A DNA stretch of 64,000 nucleotides, from contig CM070619.1 in assembly GCA_036346255.1 (NCBI GenBank), forward strand, positions 33,920,342 to 33,984,341, in the 5' to 3' direction. The notes beneath the pieces were generated by a model. That model saw only the letters and a program-made list of their open reading frames with translations. It was not told the DNA's origin and did no database searches. Of this stretch, positions 47,850 through 59,308 are shown in pieces. A program made the translations under genes and the position numbers. Position 1 is the first letter of the stretch, and each line of letters starts with the position of its first letter. This DNA is from Ampelocalamus luodianensis (lineage: Eukaryota > Streptophyta > Magnoliopsida > Poales > Poaceae).

Positions 47850-50479
47850 TGTAACACCCCAGCTCAACATTGAGCCTGGAATGCTACTAAAATTAAATTA
47901 AACTAAGCTAAACTAAGACCAATTACAAAATCTCGACAAAACCTCCTTTGTATAGTCACCTATACCGAGGTTCCAACAATTGATCAAGGCATTTATCAAT
48001 ATAATCATAATCGAGTTCATTCAAGCGTGTAGAATAATATCATAAACATAACCAAAACTTTCTATTCTCATTATTACAGTTAACTTTGAAACTCAAACTA
48101 TCCATAGCTTCTAACAGTAAACATAACATTTAACAATAATTTCATAATCCAATTCACTCATGCATAAGAGATAATCATATGAATGTAATCAAATTAACAC
48201 TATTCTCATAACCATAATCGAATCATAAAACCACCATGGGTATTTCTCAGTGATCTATTTATTCTTATATGAAGCTAAATGACAATTGCTTTAATGTTGT
48301 GAGGTAGTGCGTGCTTTCCAATTCATCTACTCCTCCCATGCATGCCGTCTTGCAGTTGTACCTAAAACACATCAAAGCAAGAGTGAGCCCAAAGACTCAA
48401 CAAGTACCAACAAGGCTAAGCAAGTTAACATTCATAGCATCAATAATCCAAGATAAACAATGCACGAGTAAAGCCTTCATGCTCATGTGAATGCAACCAA
48501 TGCAATGCACCTTTTTAACTTTATCTCTTTTCGCATTTTACGTGTCAATGGGTATACAACCGTCATTGTGTACCTTGCCATGCCCTCAGCACACGAGGAC
48601 CAAAGCCTATACACCACATGTATAGGGACCTTTGCCCATCATCCGAATGATGGGGACCTCTTGCTCATAGCCCACATTGCACCAATGTGGGGACCTCAAC
48701 CCGTCAATACATGGCGGGGACCTCAACGAATGCATGCTTGGTCACCACGTGACCAAGCTTCACTATGATCTCAATATGCACATGCACAACATCTATTCAT
48801 CATCAATATACCAAGTACAATAACAACGGACATAAATAAAGCATAATCATACTTGGATCATTTACCACTCTCAATATAAACATCATGCCAACAACCTTAC
48901 TTCGCTATCATATATCAAAAACATGCATGTATGACCAAGTCTCCAACACGATTGGAACATGCAGTTGCTCCATGCCCACGTCTTTCATATACACGAATTT
49001 AACATGTACATAACAACATGTATGATTTAGCAACGCTCAAGGGAAACTTTAACCATAGCTTGCATTCATCAAGATAAAAGGAAATCTCATTACGCTAACA
49101 TTCGTGCAAGGCTACAACAAGCAATCACCACAATCATATCATACAACCGAAAATACGCTATAACCCGAATACTTGCCTCAACCGTGCGCAGCGGTGCGAA
49201 GTGGGTGCTGCCCTTGGGATCTCGCTGCCACTGGACAAGAAGATAACCCCAAACTAAGACTAGCATACTGGACCAAAATCATACATCACATTACAATCGA
49301 AATCGCTAATCTTCTTATCACGTCTAGCTTTTCTAATTTCTAGCGATCGGTCACTGCGGACAGCAGACTTCAAAAATTCATAACTTTCTGCTCAGGAGTC
49401 CAAATAGGATGATCTTGGACAATCTGAAAAGGTAATTGAAATGTCTAAATAAACTTAGTTGGGGAGACCCTCTGATTCGGCCATCTACCAGACCTACCAA
49501 TCTATTTAATCAGAGCAAACATTTCACGTCGGGCTTCTGGACAGCGACAAAGAAACTATCATAACTTTCTCTACGTTCGTCCAAATTCAGTGATCTTTAG
49601 TTTTCCTGAAAGCTAAGAGGATTAGCCTCATTTTTCGTTATGGTGAGACCCTCTGGAAACCCCTCTAACAGCATGTTTAAAACAGGTTAAGCAGACACTG
49701 TCAATTCTGCTACCCACAGAAACATCATAGCACTAAAAAATCATAACTTTGGCTACCGAAGTCGAATGACCTGAATCTTGTCGGCAATGAAAGATAACTA
49801 CGATACCCACAACTTTCTAGGAGACACCCAGACCCAATTATGGTTCTAACCTATTCAAAACCGACAAACTTCACTGCTGCAGAATATCGACGAACTGACA
49901 TCCGAAAATTAGACAACTAGAAAACGACCCCAAAACAACAAATCGCGGGTTACCCTTGCCGAAACGAAAAGAGCACGCAGCGGGGATGATGACCACCATG
50001 CTTCGCTGCGGATCCCTTCTTCTTCCTCTTCTTCCCTTCTCTTCTTCCCTTCTTTCTCTTCTTTTCTCCTTCTTCTTCCTCCTTGGCCGGCTGCAAGGAG
50101 CTCCTACTCCACCTTGGACAGCAGCAATGGAGGTGATGGGAGATGGAGAGGCGCAAGGGAGGAGGAAGGGAGGTGGAGAGGTGGGGAGGTGGGGAGAGGG
50201 GAGAGGGAGAGGGGCGCCGGTTGGGAGTGGGAGGGGAAAGGGGAGGAGGGAAGGGGCTAGGGTTTTGGGGAGGAGCCCCTGGCCGGCAACCTAGATGGGC
50301 CTTGGCCCAGCCCAAGTTGCCGCCAAAATGCTCTTTCCCCTCTAAAACTGCAAAGACTGACAACAGTCCAAAAAGTCCCTCCCGTCGTTCCGTTTGATTC
50401 TTCCCCGAATAATCGATCTCTCCCGAAATAAAATTATTCTTCCTTGACTCAAATCTTAACTCACTTTTGGGATATTACA
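47850..50479 (-). repeat. 3' LTR of the large non-coding element
   Basis: TG/CA ends: TGTAATATCCC on the minus strand at 50479 and GGGGTGTTACA at 47850. It is collinear with 54393-57025. It contains the stem-loop array 48606-48758, a pyrimidine tract at about 50022-50083 and a G/A-rich tract at about 50127-50270. Confidence 0.9.
48606..48758. repeat. Five-member stem-loop array with GGGGACCT spacers (left LTR)
   Basis: CCTATACA/TGTATAGG (48606, 48619), CCCATCAT/ATGATGGG (48635, 48647), CCCACATT/AATGTGGG (48671, 48684), CCCGTCA with an imperfect partner (48700), and GCTTGGTCAC/GTGACCAAGC (48736-48745, 48749-48758). Loops are 3-5 bases. The first four end in GGGACC or GGGGACC. Confidence 0.85.
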
Positions 50480-50513
50480 TTCTACCCCCCTTAACAGGAT
50501 TCGACCCCGAATC
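50480..50513 (-). promoter_or_regulatory. Polypurine tract and adjacent hairpin of the non-coding element
   Basis: The minus strand reads AAGGGGGGTAGAA next to the LTR start. Inside it lies GATTCG/CGAATC (50498-50503, 50508-50513), the same hairpin position as in the coding chromoviruses. Confidence 0.85.
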
Positions 50514-53500
50514 TAAACGCCAATCTTCCCGAAAGAAAACCATGACTAGAACTTAACAACAGATACCAATGCGATCAACTCTTACTAAACTCGCTCACGT
50601 GAGACTTCAACTCTCAAGTGACCTCTCTCTCAACGAAGAGACCACAACCCGGGCGTAAATCGGCGTGCGTACTAACGCTCCACTCGACATTCCAGGTACA
50701 CTCACCGGACAAGACTCGAGGGTAAGACCTCACTCGATGGTTAACGGCGCAATCGAAACCTCAAACTCTGGATCTCCCAGGTATTCACTCAACACCCGAA
50801 CATACACGACGTTACGTACTCCGCGCACGGACTCGAGGCGATCTGGCGTCGCCAACTAGCGAAAACAACCCAATGTATCTTGGGTTAAACCTCCCAAAGA
50901 TACCGAACCACACGACATGCACATAGAACACGAACTCGTGTTCCACCGCTCAATTATACTCCTCACTAAAGCAAAAAAATCACCTCCTTTAACGAAACAC
51001 ACAACAACAAAACTCTTCCTAAACACACTCTTTTACCAAAAAAGCTCAACTGAAAATGAAGAACTCTCAACGCAACCAAGCGTTACCAACTCGGTACTAA
51101 AAGGAGTCAAATTCAAAATCGATGATTTATCACGAAAATCTTTCCACCTTCAATTAGAAAATTTGCAAATAAACACCACGATCGCTAAAGAGAAACCACT
51201 CAATTAACCAAATCCATCATTTCTTTTATTCTTTACGAGCAGATAAGAATCATATATACCAAAATCGAGTCAAACTCAACTTACGAAAGATATTGGTCAA
51301 CAACACAAAACTCAAGCGAGAATCGAGAAACAATTCACTCCTTTGAGGAAGTATCAAATTCTCAGTATCTCTTTTAAGAATAAAATCTCTCTCAACTTTG
51401 GAGTTTCAGTTCATCACAAAACACACTAGCTCATCTTTCTTAACTTTACATTCTCAATGTTACACTCAAGTTGAAATACATCATCCACAATTCCGTATAA
51501 AGGTTCTATCGACGCCGCCAAACTTTATCTCAACAACTCCTCTATCTACATGATTAATTTGACAGATGACTTCCAATGCATCTCAAAATAGATTACACCA
51601 TAATCACATCTCCTCAATGTTTTAGAAATAAACAACTTGGAATTCACAGCTCTCACAGTCATATACTTTCTCTAAAGGGCTCTATCAATGATTATCTCAC
51701 TTTTCAAACCCACCCTTAATCTACCTCCTCTACACATAATCATTGGGTGCCCCAAGTCCTAGCATAAAATTGCAAAGCCCAAATTAAACTCCAAGATTCC
51801 TACAACGAACTTCTCATATAAAAGATAGGAAATCCTCAGTTAAATCAGTAAAATCCCATAATTCCACATACTCTCTCATTAACATCATCATGAAAATATT
51901 TTCTTGACCAGTTTACCTTTACAAAGATTATAACCCTCGAAGGTTACTCATTTAAAGCCAAATCACTCTTGACGTTACTCAATATTTTCCATTATCCCAT
52001 TAATTAACTTGGCGATTTGATTACTTTGTAACCCCACTCTCATTAAACCACATCATCAAGTATAACTTTCATAGCCTCGCAATACTACCAAATTGCGATA
52101 CTCTAATAAATTGATCCAGTTTCCATACTTGCTAATTCTAATGCTCGGTCAAAAGAACACCAAATCTTGGACTACAACTTGTTATAGGTCCTACTAGTTG
52201 CGACAAGCGAAATCATTAGCTCCAAAGACAAATATTCTTTTCAACTCAATTCCTCTCCAAGGATTATTCCAATAAATCGATTTATTACTCCAAGCCTCTC
52301 GACGACTTGACACCTAAGGGTTCATCAAACCATCTACTAGGCCACCACTATCTAGATGCCAAGACACCACCTACGAGACTTTACAATACAGATCGGTTAA
52401 CCCTTTCTTAGAAGAAGAGGCAAATAGAAATAAGTTTCACCCAAAAGAAAACGTTACCACTTACGGTAGTTACAAGATCAAGAGAAACAATCAGATAAAA
52501 CTGTTCTCGAAAACCAAAAGATATGATCAAAGTTGAGGGCGCACGTCCCACAATCAGAGAATATCAAACCTCAGACGAGAATAAAACACTGCTTTTAGAA
52601 TTCGGGAAAACTCTTATGGGCAAGAACAAAAGTTTTAGACAAACTTCAATATTCAAGTTATGAAACTTTACTTAAATCTCAAATACTTCCACTTTACTCG
52701 ATTTTCGTTGGTTATAGCATCACCATGGCATTTCCGACAAAGAGTAAATGAAGATCACAACACCTATTCCACTTAGGAACTAATAAAACCTCTCAACACG
52801 TCACTTTGCTCTAAACAAATTCAGCTATCACATCAACATGAGGTGCGAAAGATCACAAATCCGAACTGAAACATATTCAATTAATTAACATCTAGCGAGC
52901 GGTCCAGTCCCTTTATACAAAACATTCAATATTATCATCATAATCCCTTACTGACAATCACACTAGTAATGTAACAATACACTCTTAGCGAGACTCATCA
53001 TAGCCTCTTAACCCATCATAAATTTCTCCAAAGGAAACACAAGCCACAAGGTTGAAACAACCTATTTTAACTAGTTCATACTATCAAATGATACTTTCAT
53101 AAAACACACTATCGAGGCCACTTACTCAATCACCCACTCAACCATTAGTGTTACTCACACCGCTCCAACTGTCATTAACAAGCGTCAATTGTATGAATCA
53201 TGTATACAAATAGGGTCCTACTTACATTTGTAGTCGCGTAACCATCTGTAAACACAAAGTCAACATTTAATAATCTCATCGCTTTGTACAACAGGTTTCA
53301 CAACATGCTACCTCAACGTTCGTCTAATCTAATATACATGTTTTTAATCTAGCAATTTTGTATGATCATCAAGTAACTAGTTTACGAAAATTTCCAATCG
53401 ATATCCTCTAAAGCATCTTTCAAACACATTCTTAACATAACCATCACTCTGGGTAAGCTAATCCATAGAGATACATTACTCCATGCTATCCAATAAATCT

Positions 53501-54379
53501 ACCGATTCCACAATCCTAACAATCGGACCAATTCATCAAAATACCACACCTCTTAACAACTCCATTGATTCCAACTAAATATTGTCATACTCATAGTCAT
53601 AACTCATCAAGAACCACTAAAGGACAACCTCCACTTATTCAACTTTCTTTGATAAGGACCTTAGTTAAGATCGATCATGCACAAACTGCGAACTTAACTT
53701 GAAACTCATAACACAACCATTAATATTCAACGCTCAAAATACCCAAAGAGATCGTTGAGTCAAAGCCTTCATGAACTAAAGGACTTACAAAAGAAACTTT
53801 CATTAACCAAAACATCAAGCGAATAAAATAGGTCAAGCTTTCCAATAAGAAAAACAAAACTCCCTACAAAAGTCAATCTTGACAATTAGCAAAATTCACC
53901 AATCGCGAGAATAACTCAACGGTGGGAAAAACAATAATTGATTTACTGGGCAAATTAAGCCAAAGGAAACACACCAAACATTTCAAAGAAACCCATCAAT
54001 CGCAAATCAGTTAAGAGTTGACCAAATTCAAATTCGGGGAAGAGGCAACTCTTCTAAAGATTCTCGCTATCGACACTGTACTAAGATATCCGGGTAGCAC
54101 TTCTCTATACCCACTCCACGAGCGGTGGTGTAACCAGTAAAGCCCGGGTCACAACCACGACCTTAACCTCTCAACAACAACTAAACCCACTCATAATAAT
54201 CATAATAATTAATTAATAAGCAGCCAAACTCAATTCATATCGGCAATAATCAAAACGATATAACGAAACGTAAATGCAAAGATTGACCCATCCCCATCCC
54301 TCTTGTGCTCGGTGTGTCAAACTTTTAAGTTGATTAACATTAGCATTTTTTTATATTTAGTCACCACGGACCTCTGACC
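50514..54379 (-). other. Non-coding internal region of the large element
   Basis: AT-rich and free of long open frames on either strand. The small open frames at 50665-51207 show no family signature. The primer-proximal 0.9 kb (53500-54380) matches the internal part of the element at 35875-39503. Confidence 0.75.
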
Positions 54380-54392
54380 GCTCGATACCAAC
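54380..54392 (-). promoter_or_regulatory. Primer binding site of the large non-coding element
   Basis: The minus strand reads GTTGGTATCGAGC, the tRNA-Met-type site with one base missing compared with TTGGTATCAGAGC. It abuts the LTR at 54393. Confidence 0.75.
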
Positions 54393-55153
54393 CGTAACAC
54401 CCTACTCAACATTAAGCACGGAATGCTACTAAAATTAAATTAAACTAAGCTAAACTAAGACCAATTACAAAATCTCGAAACAAAACCTCCTTTGTATAGT
54501 CACCTATACCGAGGTTCCAACAATTGATCAAGGCATTTATCAATATAATCATAATCGAGTTCATTCAAGCGTGTAGAATAATATCATAAACATAACCAAA
54601 ACTTTCTATTCTCATTATTACGCTTAACTTTGAAACTCAAACTATCCATAGCTTCTAATGTAAACATAACATTTAACAATAATTTCATAATCCAATTCAC
54701 TCATGCATAAGAGATAATCATATGAATGTAATCAAATTAACACTATTCTCATAACCATAATCGAATCATAAAACCACCATGGGTATTTCTCGTGATCTAT
54801 TTATTCTTATATGAAGCTAAATGACAATTGCTTTAATGTTGTGAGGTAGTGCGTGCTTTCCAATTCATCTACTCCCTCCCATGCATGCCAGTCTTGCCGA
54901 TTGTACCTAAAACACATCAAAGCAAGAGTGAGCCCAAAGACTTAGCAAGTACCAACAAGGCTAAGCAAGTTAACATTCATAGCATCAATAATCCAAGATA
55001 AACAATGCACGAGTAAAGCCTTCATGCTCATGTGAATGCAACCAATGCAATGCACCTTTTAACTTTATCTCTTTTCGCATTTTACCGTGTCTGCGGGTAT
55101 ACAACCGTCGCTATGTACCCTTGCACCGCGCCCTCAGCACAGGGGACCAAAAG

Positions 55154-55308
55154 CCTATACACCACATGTATAGGGACCTTTGCCCATCATCCGAATGATG
55201 GGGACCTCTTTAACTCATAGCCCACATTGCACCAATGTGGGGACCTCAACTTCACAATACATGACGGGGACCTCAACGAATGCATGCTTGGTCACCACGT
55301 GACCAAGC
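55154..55308. repeat. Five-member stem-loop array (right LTR)
   Basis: Same as 48606-48758. For the fourth member the right arm (TGACGGG) is intact here and the left arm is altered, whereas in the left LTR the opposite is true. Confidence 0.82.
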
Positions 55309-56560
55309 TTCACATGATCTCAATATGCACATGCACAACATCTATTCATCATCAATATACCAAGTACAATAACAACGGACATAAATAAAGCATAATCATA
55401 CTTGGATCATTTACCACTCTCAATATAAACATCATGCCAACAACCTTACTTAGCTATCATATATCAAAAACATGCATGTATGACCAAGTCTCCAACACGA
55501 TTGGAACATGCGGTTGCTCCATGCCCACGTCTTTCATATACACGAATTTAACATGTACATAACAACATGTATGATTTAGCAACGCTCAAGGAAACTTTAA
55601 CCATAGCTTGCATTCATCAAGATAAAGGAAATCTCATTACGCTAACATTCGTGCAAGGCTACAACAAGCAATCACCACAATCATATCATACAACCGAAAA
55701 TACGATATAACCCGAATACTTGCCTCAACCGTGCAGCAGCGGGACGGAAGTGGGTGCTGCCCTTGGGATCTCGCTGCCACCTGGACAAGAAGATAACCCC
55801 AAACTAAGACTAGCATACTGGACCAAAATTATACATCACATTACAATCGAAATCGCTAATCTTCTTATCACGTCTAGCTTTTCTAATTTCTAGCGATCGG
55901 TCACTGCGGACAGCAGACTTCAAAAATTCATAACTTTCTGCTCAGGAGTCCAAATAGGATGATCTTGGACAATCTGAAAAGGTAATTGAAATGTCTAAAT
56001 AAACTTAGTTGGGAGACCCTCTGATTCGGCCATCTACCAGACCTACCAATCTATTTAATCAGAGCAAACATTTCACGTCGGGTTTCTGGACAGCGACAAA
56101 GAAACTATCATAACTTTCTCTACTTTCGTCCAAATTCAGTGATCTTTAGTTTTCCTGAAAGCTAAGAGGATTAGCCTCATTTTCGTTATGGTGAGACCCT
56201 CTGGAAACCCCTCTAACAGCATGTTTAAAACAGGTTAAGCAGACACTGTCAATTCTGCTACCCACAGAAACATCATAGCACTAAAAAATCATAACTTTGG
56301 CTACCGAAGTCCGAATGACCTGAATCTTGTCGGCAATGAAAGATAACTACGATACCCACAACTTTCTAGGAGACACCCAGACCCAATTATGGTTCTAACC
56401 TATTCAAAACCGACAAACTTCACTGCTGCAGAATATCGACGAACTGACATCCGAAAATTAGACAACTAGAAAACGACCCCAAAACAACAAATCGCGGGTT
56501 ACCCTTGCCGAACGAAAAGAGCACGCAGCGGGATGATGACCACCATGCTTCCGCTGCGGA

Positions 56561-56815
56561 TCCCTTCTTCTTCCTCTTCTTCCCTTCTCTTCTTCCCCTT
56601 CTTTCTCTTCTTTTCTCCTTCTTCTTCCTCCTTGGCCGGTGCAAGGGCTCCTACTCCACCTTGGACAGCAGCAATGGAGGTGATGGGAGATGGAGAGGCG
56701 CAAGGGAGGAGGAAGGGAGGTGGAGAGGTGGGGAGGTGGGAGAGGGGAGAGGGGAGAGGGGGCCGGTTGGGAGTGGGAGGGAAAGGGAGGGGAGGAAAGG
56801 GCCGGGGTTTTGGGG
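56561..56815. repeat. Pyrimidine tract followed by G/A-rich tract
   Basis: 73 consecutive pyrimidines (56561-56633), then after about 45 mixed bases a 135-base stretch dominated by GGGAGG and GAGGTGG runs. Possible triplex or G-quadruplex former in the LTR promoter region. Confidence 0.75.
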
Positions 56816-57025
56816 AGGCCCCCATGGCGGCCACCTAGATGGGCCTTGGCCCAGGCCCAAGTTGCCGCCAAAATGCTCTTTCCCCCCTCTAAAACTGCAG
56901 CACTGACAACAGTCCAAAAAAGTCCCTCCCGTCGTTCCGTTTGATTCTTCCCCGAATAATCGATCTCTCCCGAAATAAAATTATTCTTCCTTAATTCAAA
57001 TCTTAACTCACTTTCGGATATTACG

Positions 57026-57072
57026 ACTCTCATAGCAACACGTTGGGGCAAGGCTACTTTGTCGCTCGAGAT
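57026..57072. repeat. 6.6-kb unit copy C, segment 4 (47 bp)
   Basis: CTCTCATAGCAACACGTTGG resumes the copy C sequence that stopped at 47849 and matches 26149-26190 in copy A. It ends at GAGAT (57068-57072), the probable target of the next LTR. Confidence 0.85.
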
Positions 57073-59308
57073 TGTAACATCCCAATTTTGGGCTTGTGTT
57101 TCAAATGTAAGAAAATGAGTAGAAATTTAAAACTTTTTCTTACATCATGTATTTCTTTGTGTGTCTTGAACAATTATTGTACAAGAACTATGGAAATACA
57201 AAGTCACAAGTCTTTGATCCAAATCTTGATCCTTCAAAACAATCTTGTCAAACCTTTTGATCATCCTCTGGAAATATTTTTCTAAGTTCTTGGGATGGTA
57301 TGTGACCCCTCTGAAAAATTTCACAATTTTTAGAAATTGTTTGAATATTTTTTAGAGGCGATCAAACTGTTTGACTTTTAGTCAAACCTTGAGCCAGAAC
57401 GTTGCAGAATTTTTGGAGAAAAATGCATAGCATAAAAACCTCTAAAAATTTTACACAAGGTCAATATCTAAGTCAGCAAGCTCTTGTAAAAATTGTAGAA
57501 TTTTTGGAGTTATTTTGCTACCTCTAATAAATCCCATAAAGTCTCAGCTTTAAATAAAACCCTAAAGCTGATTCACTGTTCCTTGGGTTTGAGTCGGACT
57601 CGGGCGCGAGCCACTTGACTCGACTCAACCAACTAACTGCACCGAGCCTTTTCAAACGCGCGCGATTGATTTTCGGCTGTTGGATTTCAATCGAACGGCC
57701 TGCGTCGTTTGTGTCGTTCGGGCCACCGCGATCGAGCCATCCTTTTGAGCCGTTAGATTTAGATCTCGCCGTCCTTATTGTATGGGCTGTTCGGGTCACC
57801 CGAACATCCCAGTTAATCGCAGTCGTCCATCTCAGATCCGACAGTCACCTTATTCTTTTCTGTTCTTCTTCCTCCTCTGTCTCTCCATGCGCACATGCAG
57901 TCACTTCGAGCTTGCTCTCGTCAACATCAATCTGTGGGGCATTAAATGTACCCCAGGCTTTCGGCTCCTCCATCCCGAGTCTCAGCTGCTCCCATCATTT
58001 CTTGGTCCATGACCGTACCATGAACCGAGCTCACCATGGACTCATGTGCGTGCTCGAAACCCTAATCCTTCCTCTATATAAACCCCCCTTGGTTCCTCCT
58101 GGTGTTCCTTTACACCACCCCTAGCTCTTCTCTGTGTTTGAGCTCAAAACCACTCCAAATCCTCAAACCACCATTGTTGACCCGAGAGCTCCAATGGCGA
58201 TCTTGGTGTCCAGTTGTTCACCTTCAATCTTTCTTGTACCATTTTGAGCTCCTCAACTTCCTTTATATTTCCCCTAACTTAATTTTGGGTTGCATTCACA
58301 GGAATCACTCAATTTTAAGTTTGGAGATTTTCAGTGATTTCACCCCTTTTCTTCTCCAACTCCTAAAGTGGTTCTTTTGCAATTACTTACTTGTGGAGCT
58401 TATGGGAACCTTAATGAAGCTATTTTGATCACCCATTGGTGTTCATTTTGCTCAGTTGTCATTTTCTTCTTCATCTTCCTCGGCTCAGGTGAACTCCATC
58501 GTGTTCAAGCTTCTCCGCCATCTTTTGAAGCTCATCTTGGCTCAGGTAGCTTCTATTTAGTCCCTAGAAGTGTTGGCACTCGCTTTCCTGGACCGCAACG
58601 AGCATTTTGCAATTTTCATGTTTTGCCGAAATGGCATCTTTCTGTGTTTTCCGGCTCGCCGGCGTTCTAGACCTCCACCGCCGGCGAGGTCATCACCATT
58701 GGGTTCGCATCGCTTTACGAGTCCGTTTGGTGTTTTGTGGGCGCCGTGACGACGTCGTCGGCGAAAAGCCACTGTTCTCGCTCGAGGTTTTGCTGGGGCG
58801 TAATCGCCGTTTAGTCATCTATTTAGGACACAGTAAATGCTTAATCATTGCCAATCATTTGAAGTATTAATTGTGTCCTAATTTGGCCTAATGTCTCACT
58901 GACATGTGGGCCCAACCCCCTGTAATCCCCTCCGCTGGCGCTAATCAGTGCGTTTTGGATATCATTAATGTCTAATCATTGATTAGTTAAGTGTCGGTAT
59001 TAATGGTTGTCGGAAATAACCCCTGTGCCACTGCCAGGTGGGCCCGTAGGCTTAAAAGCCGAAAACCAGAAATCATTAGGGCAAATTTTTGGATTTATTT
59101 ATTGCTAATCATTGTTAGCAATAAATGTGTCCGAAGCCGCCATCTTGTCTCAATGACAGGTGGGCCCTCAGTTCCTTAATCCATCGCTGTGAAAATCTTT
59201 AGGACGCATTAATTACTAATCATCACTAATCATTGGTCATTAGTATTTAATTATCTGTCCTAAAATCTCCTCGTGTCTCGCTACCATGTGGGCCCCGAGC
59301 CTTGTGCA
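57073..59308 (+). mobile_element. Plus-strand LTR, same family as the solo LTR, interrupted at 59309
   Basis: It begins TGTAACATCCCAATTTTGGG and follows the reverse complement of 45402 down to about 43300. It is cut at 59309 by a minus-strand chromovirus, so the rest and the right target copy are outside the window. The GC-rich middle and the region of GACATGTGGGCCC (about 58900) correspond to 43300-43380. Confidence 0.8.
58073..58090 (+). promoter_or_regulatory. TATA box of the plus-strand LTR
   Basis: TCTATATAAACCCCCC follows AACCCTAATCC in the GC-rich U3 part. This is a canonical plant TATA box, with transcription expected to start about 30 bases downstream. Confidence 0.55.

Larger units (their letters stand above)
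47850..57025 (-). mobile_element. Large non-coding LTR retrotransposon derivative (9.2 kb)
   Basis: Paired LTRs of about 2.63 kb (47850-50479 and 54393-57025) flank a 3.9-kb internal region with a primer site on the right and a polypurine tract on the left, so it is transcribed leftwards. The internal region has no recognisable gag, protease, RT or integrase and no open frame above about 100 residues. The likely target duplication is GCTCT (47845-47849), with a slightly altered right copy ACTCT (57026-57030). Structure and size fit a LARD (large retrotransposon derivative), which needs proteins supplied by another element. Confidence 0.88.
54393..57025 (-). repeat. 5' LTR of the large non-coding element
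   Basis: Collinear with 47850-50479 and very similar, so the insertion is fairly recent. The first base is C instead of T on the plus strand. The stem-loop array is at 55154-55308. Near the U3 end lie a 73-base pyrimidine tract (56561-56633) and a G/A-rich tract (56680-56815). The long proline- or arginine-rich open frames here are low-complexity artefacts. Confidence 0.88.

Noticed and set aside
48606..48758. Repeated GGGGACCT units resembling a CRISPR-like or tandem array
   Set aside because: There are no equal-length repeats and spacers, each unit is its own hairpin, and the region is inside a plant LTR.
49950..50363. A 137-residue minus-strand open frame in the left LTR
   Set aside because: Same low-complexity tract as at 56561-56815; the reading is not conserved between the two LTR copies.
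56458..57051. A 197-residue proline- and arginine-rich open frame on the minus strand, with overlapping frames on the plus strand
   Set aside because: It lies over the pyrimidine and G/A tracts of the LTR, all frames are open there because of composition, and no domain is visible.
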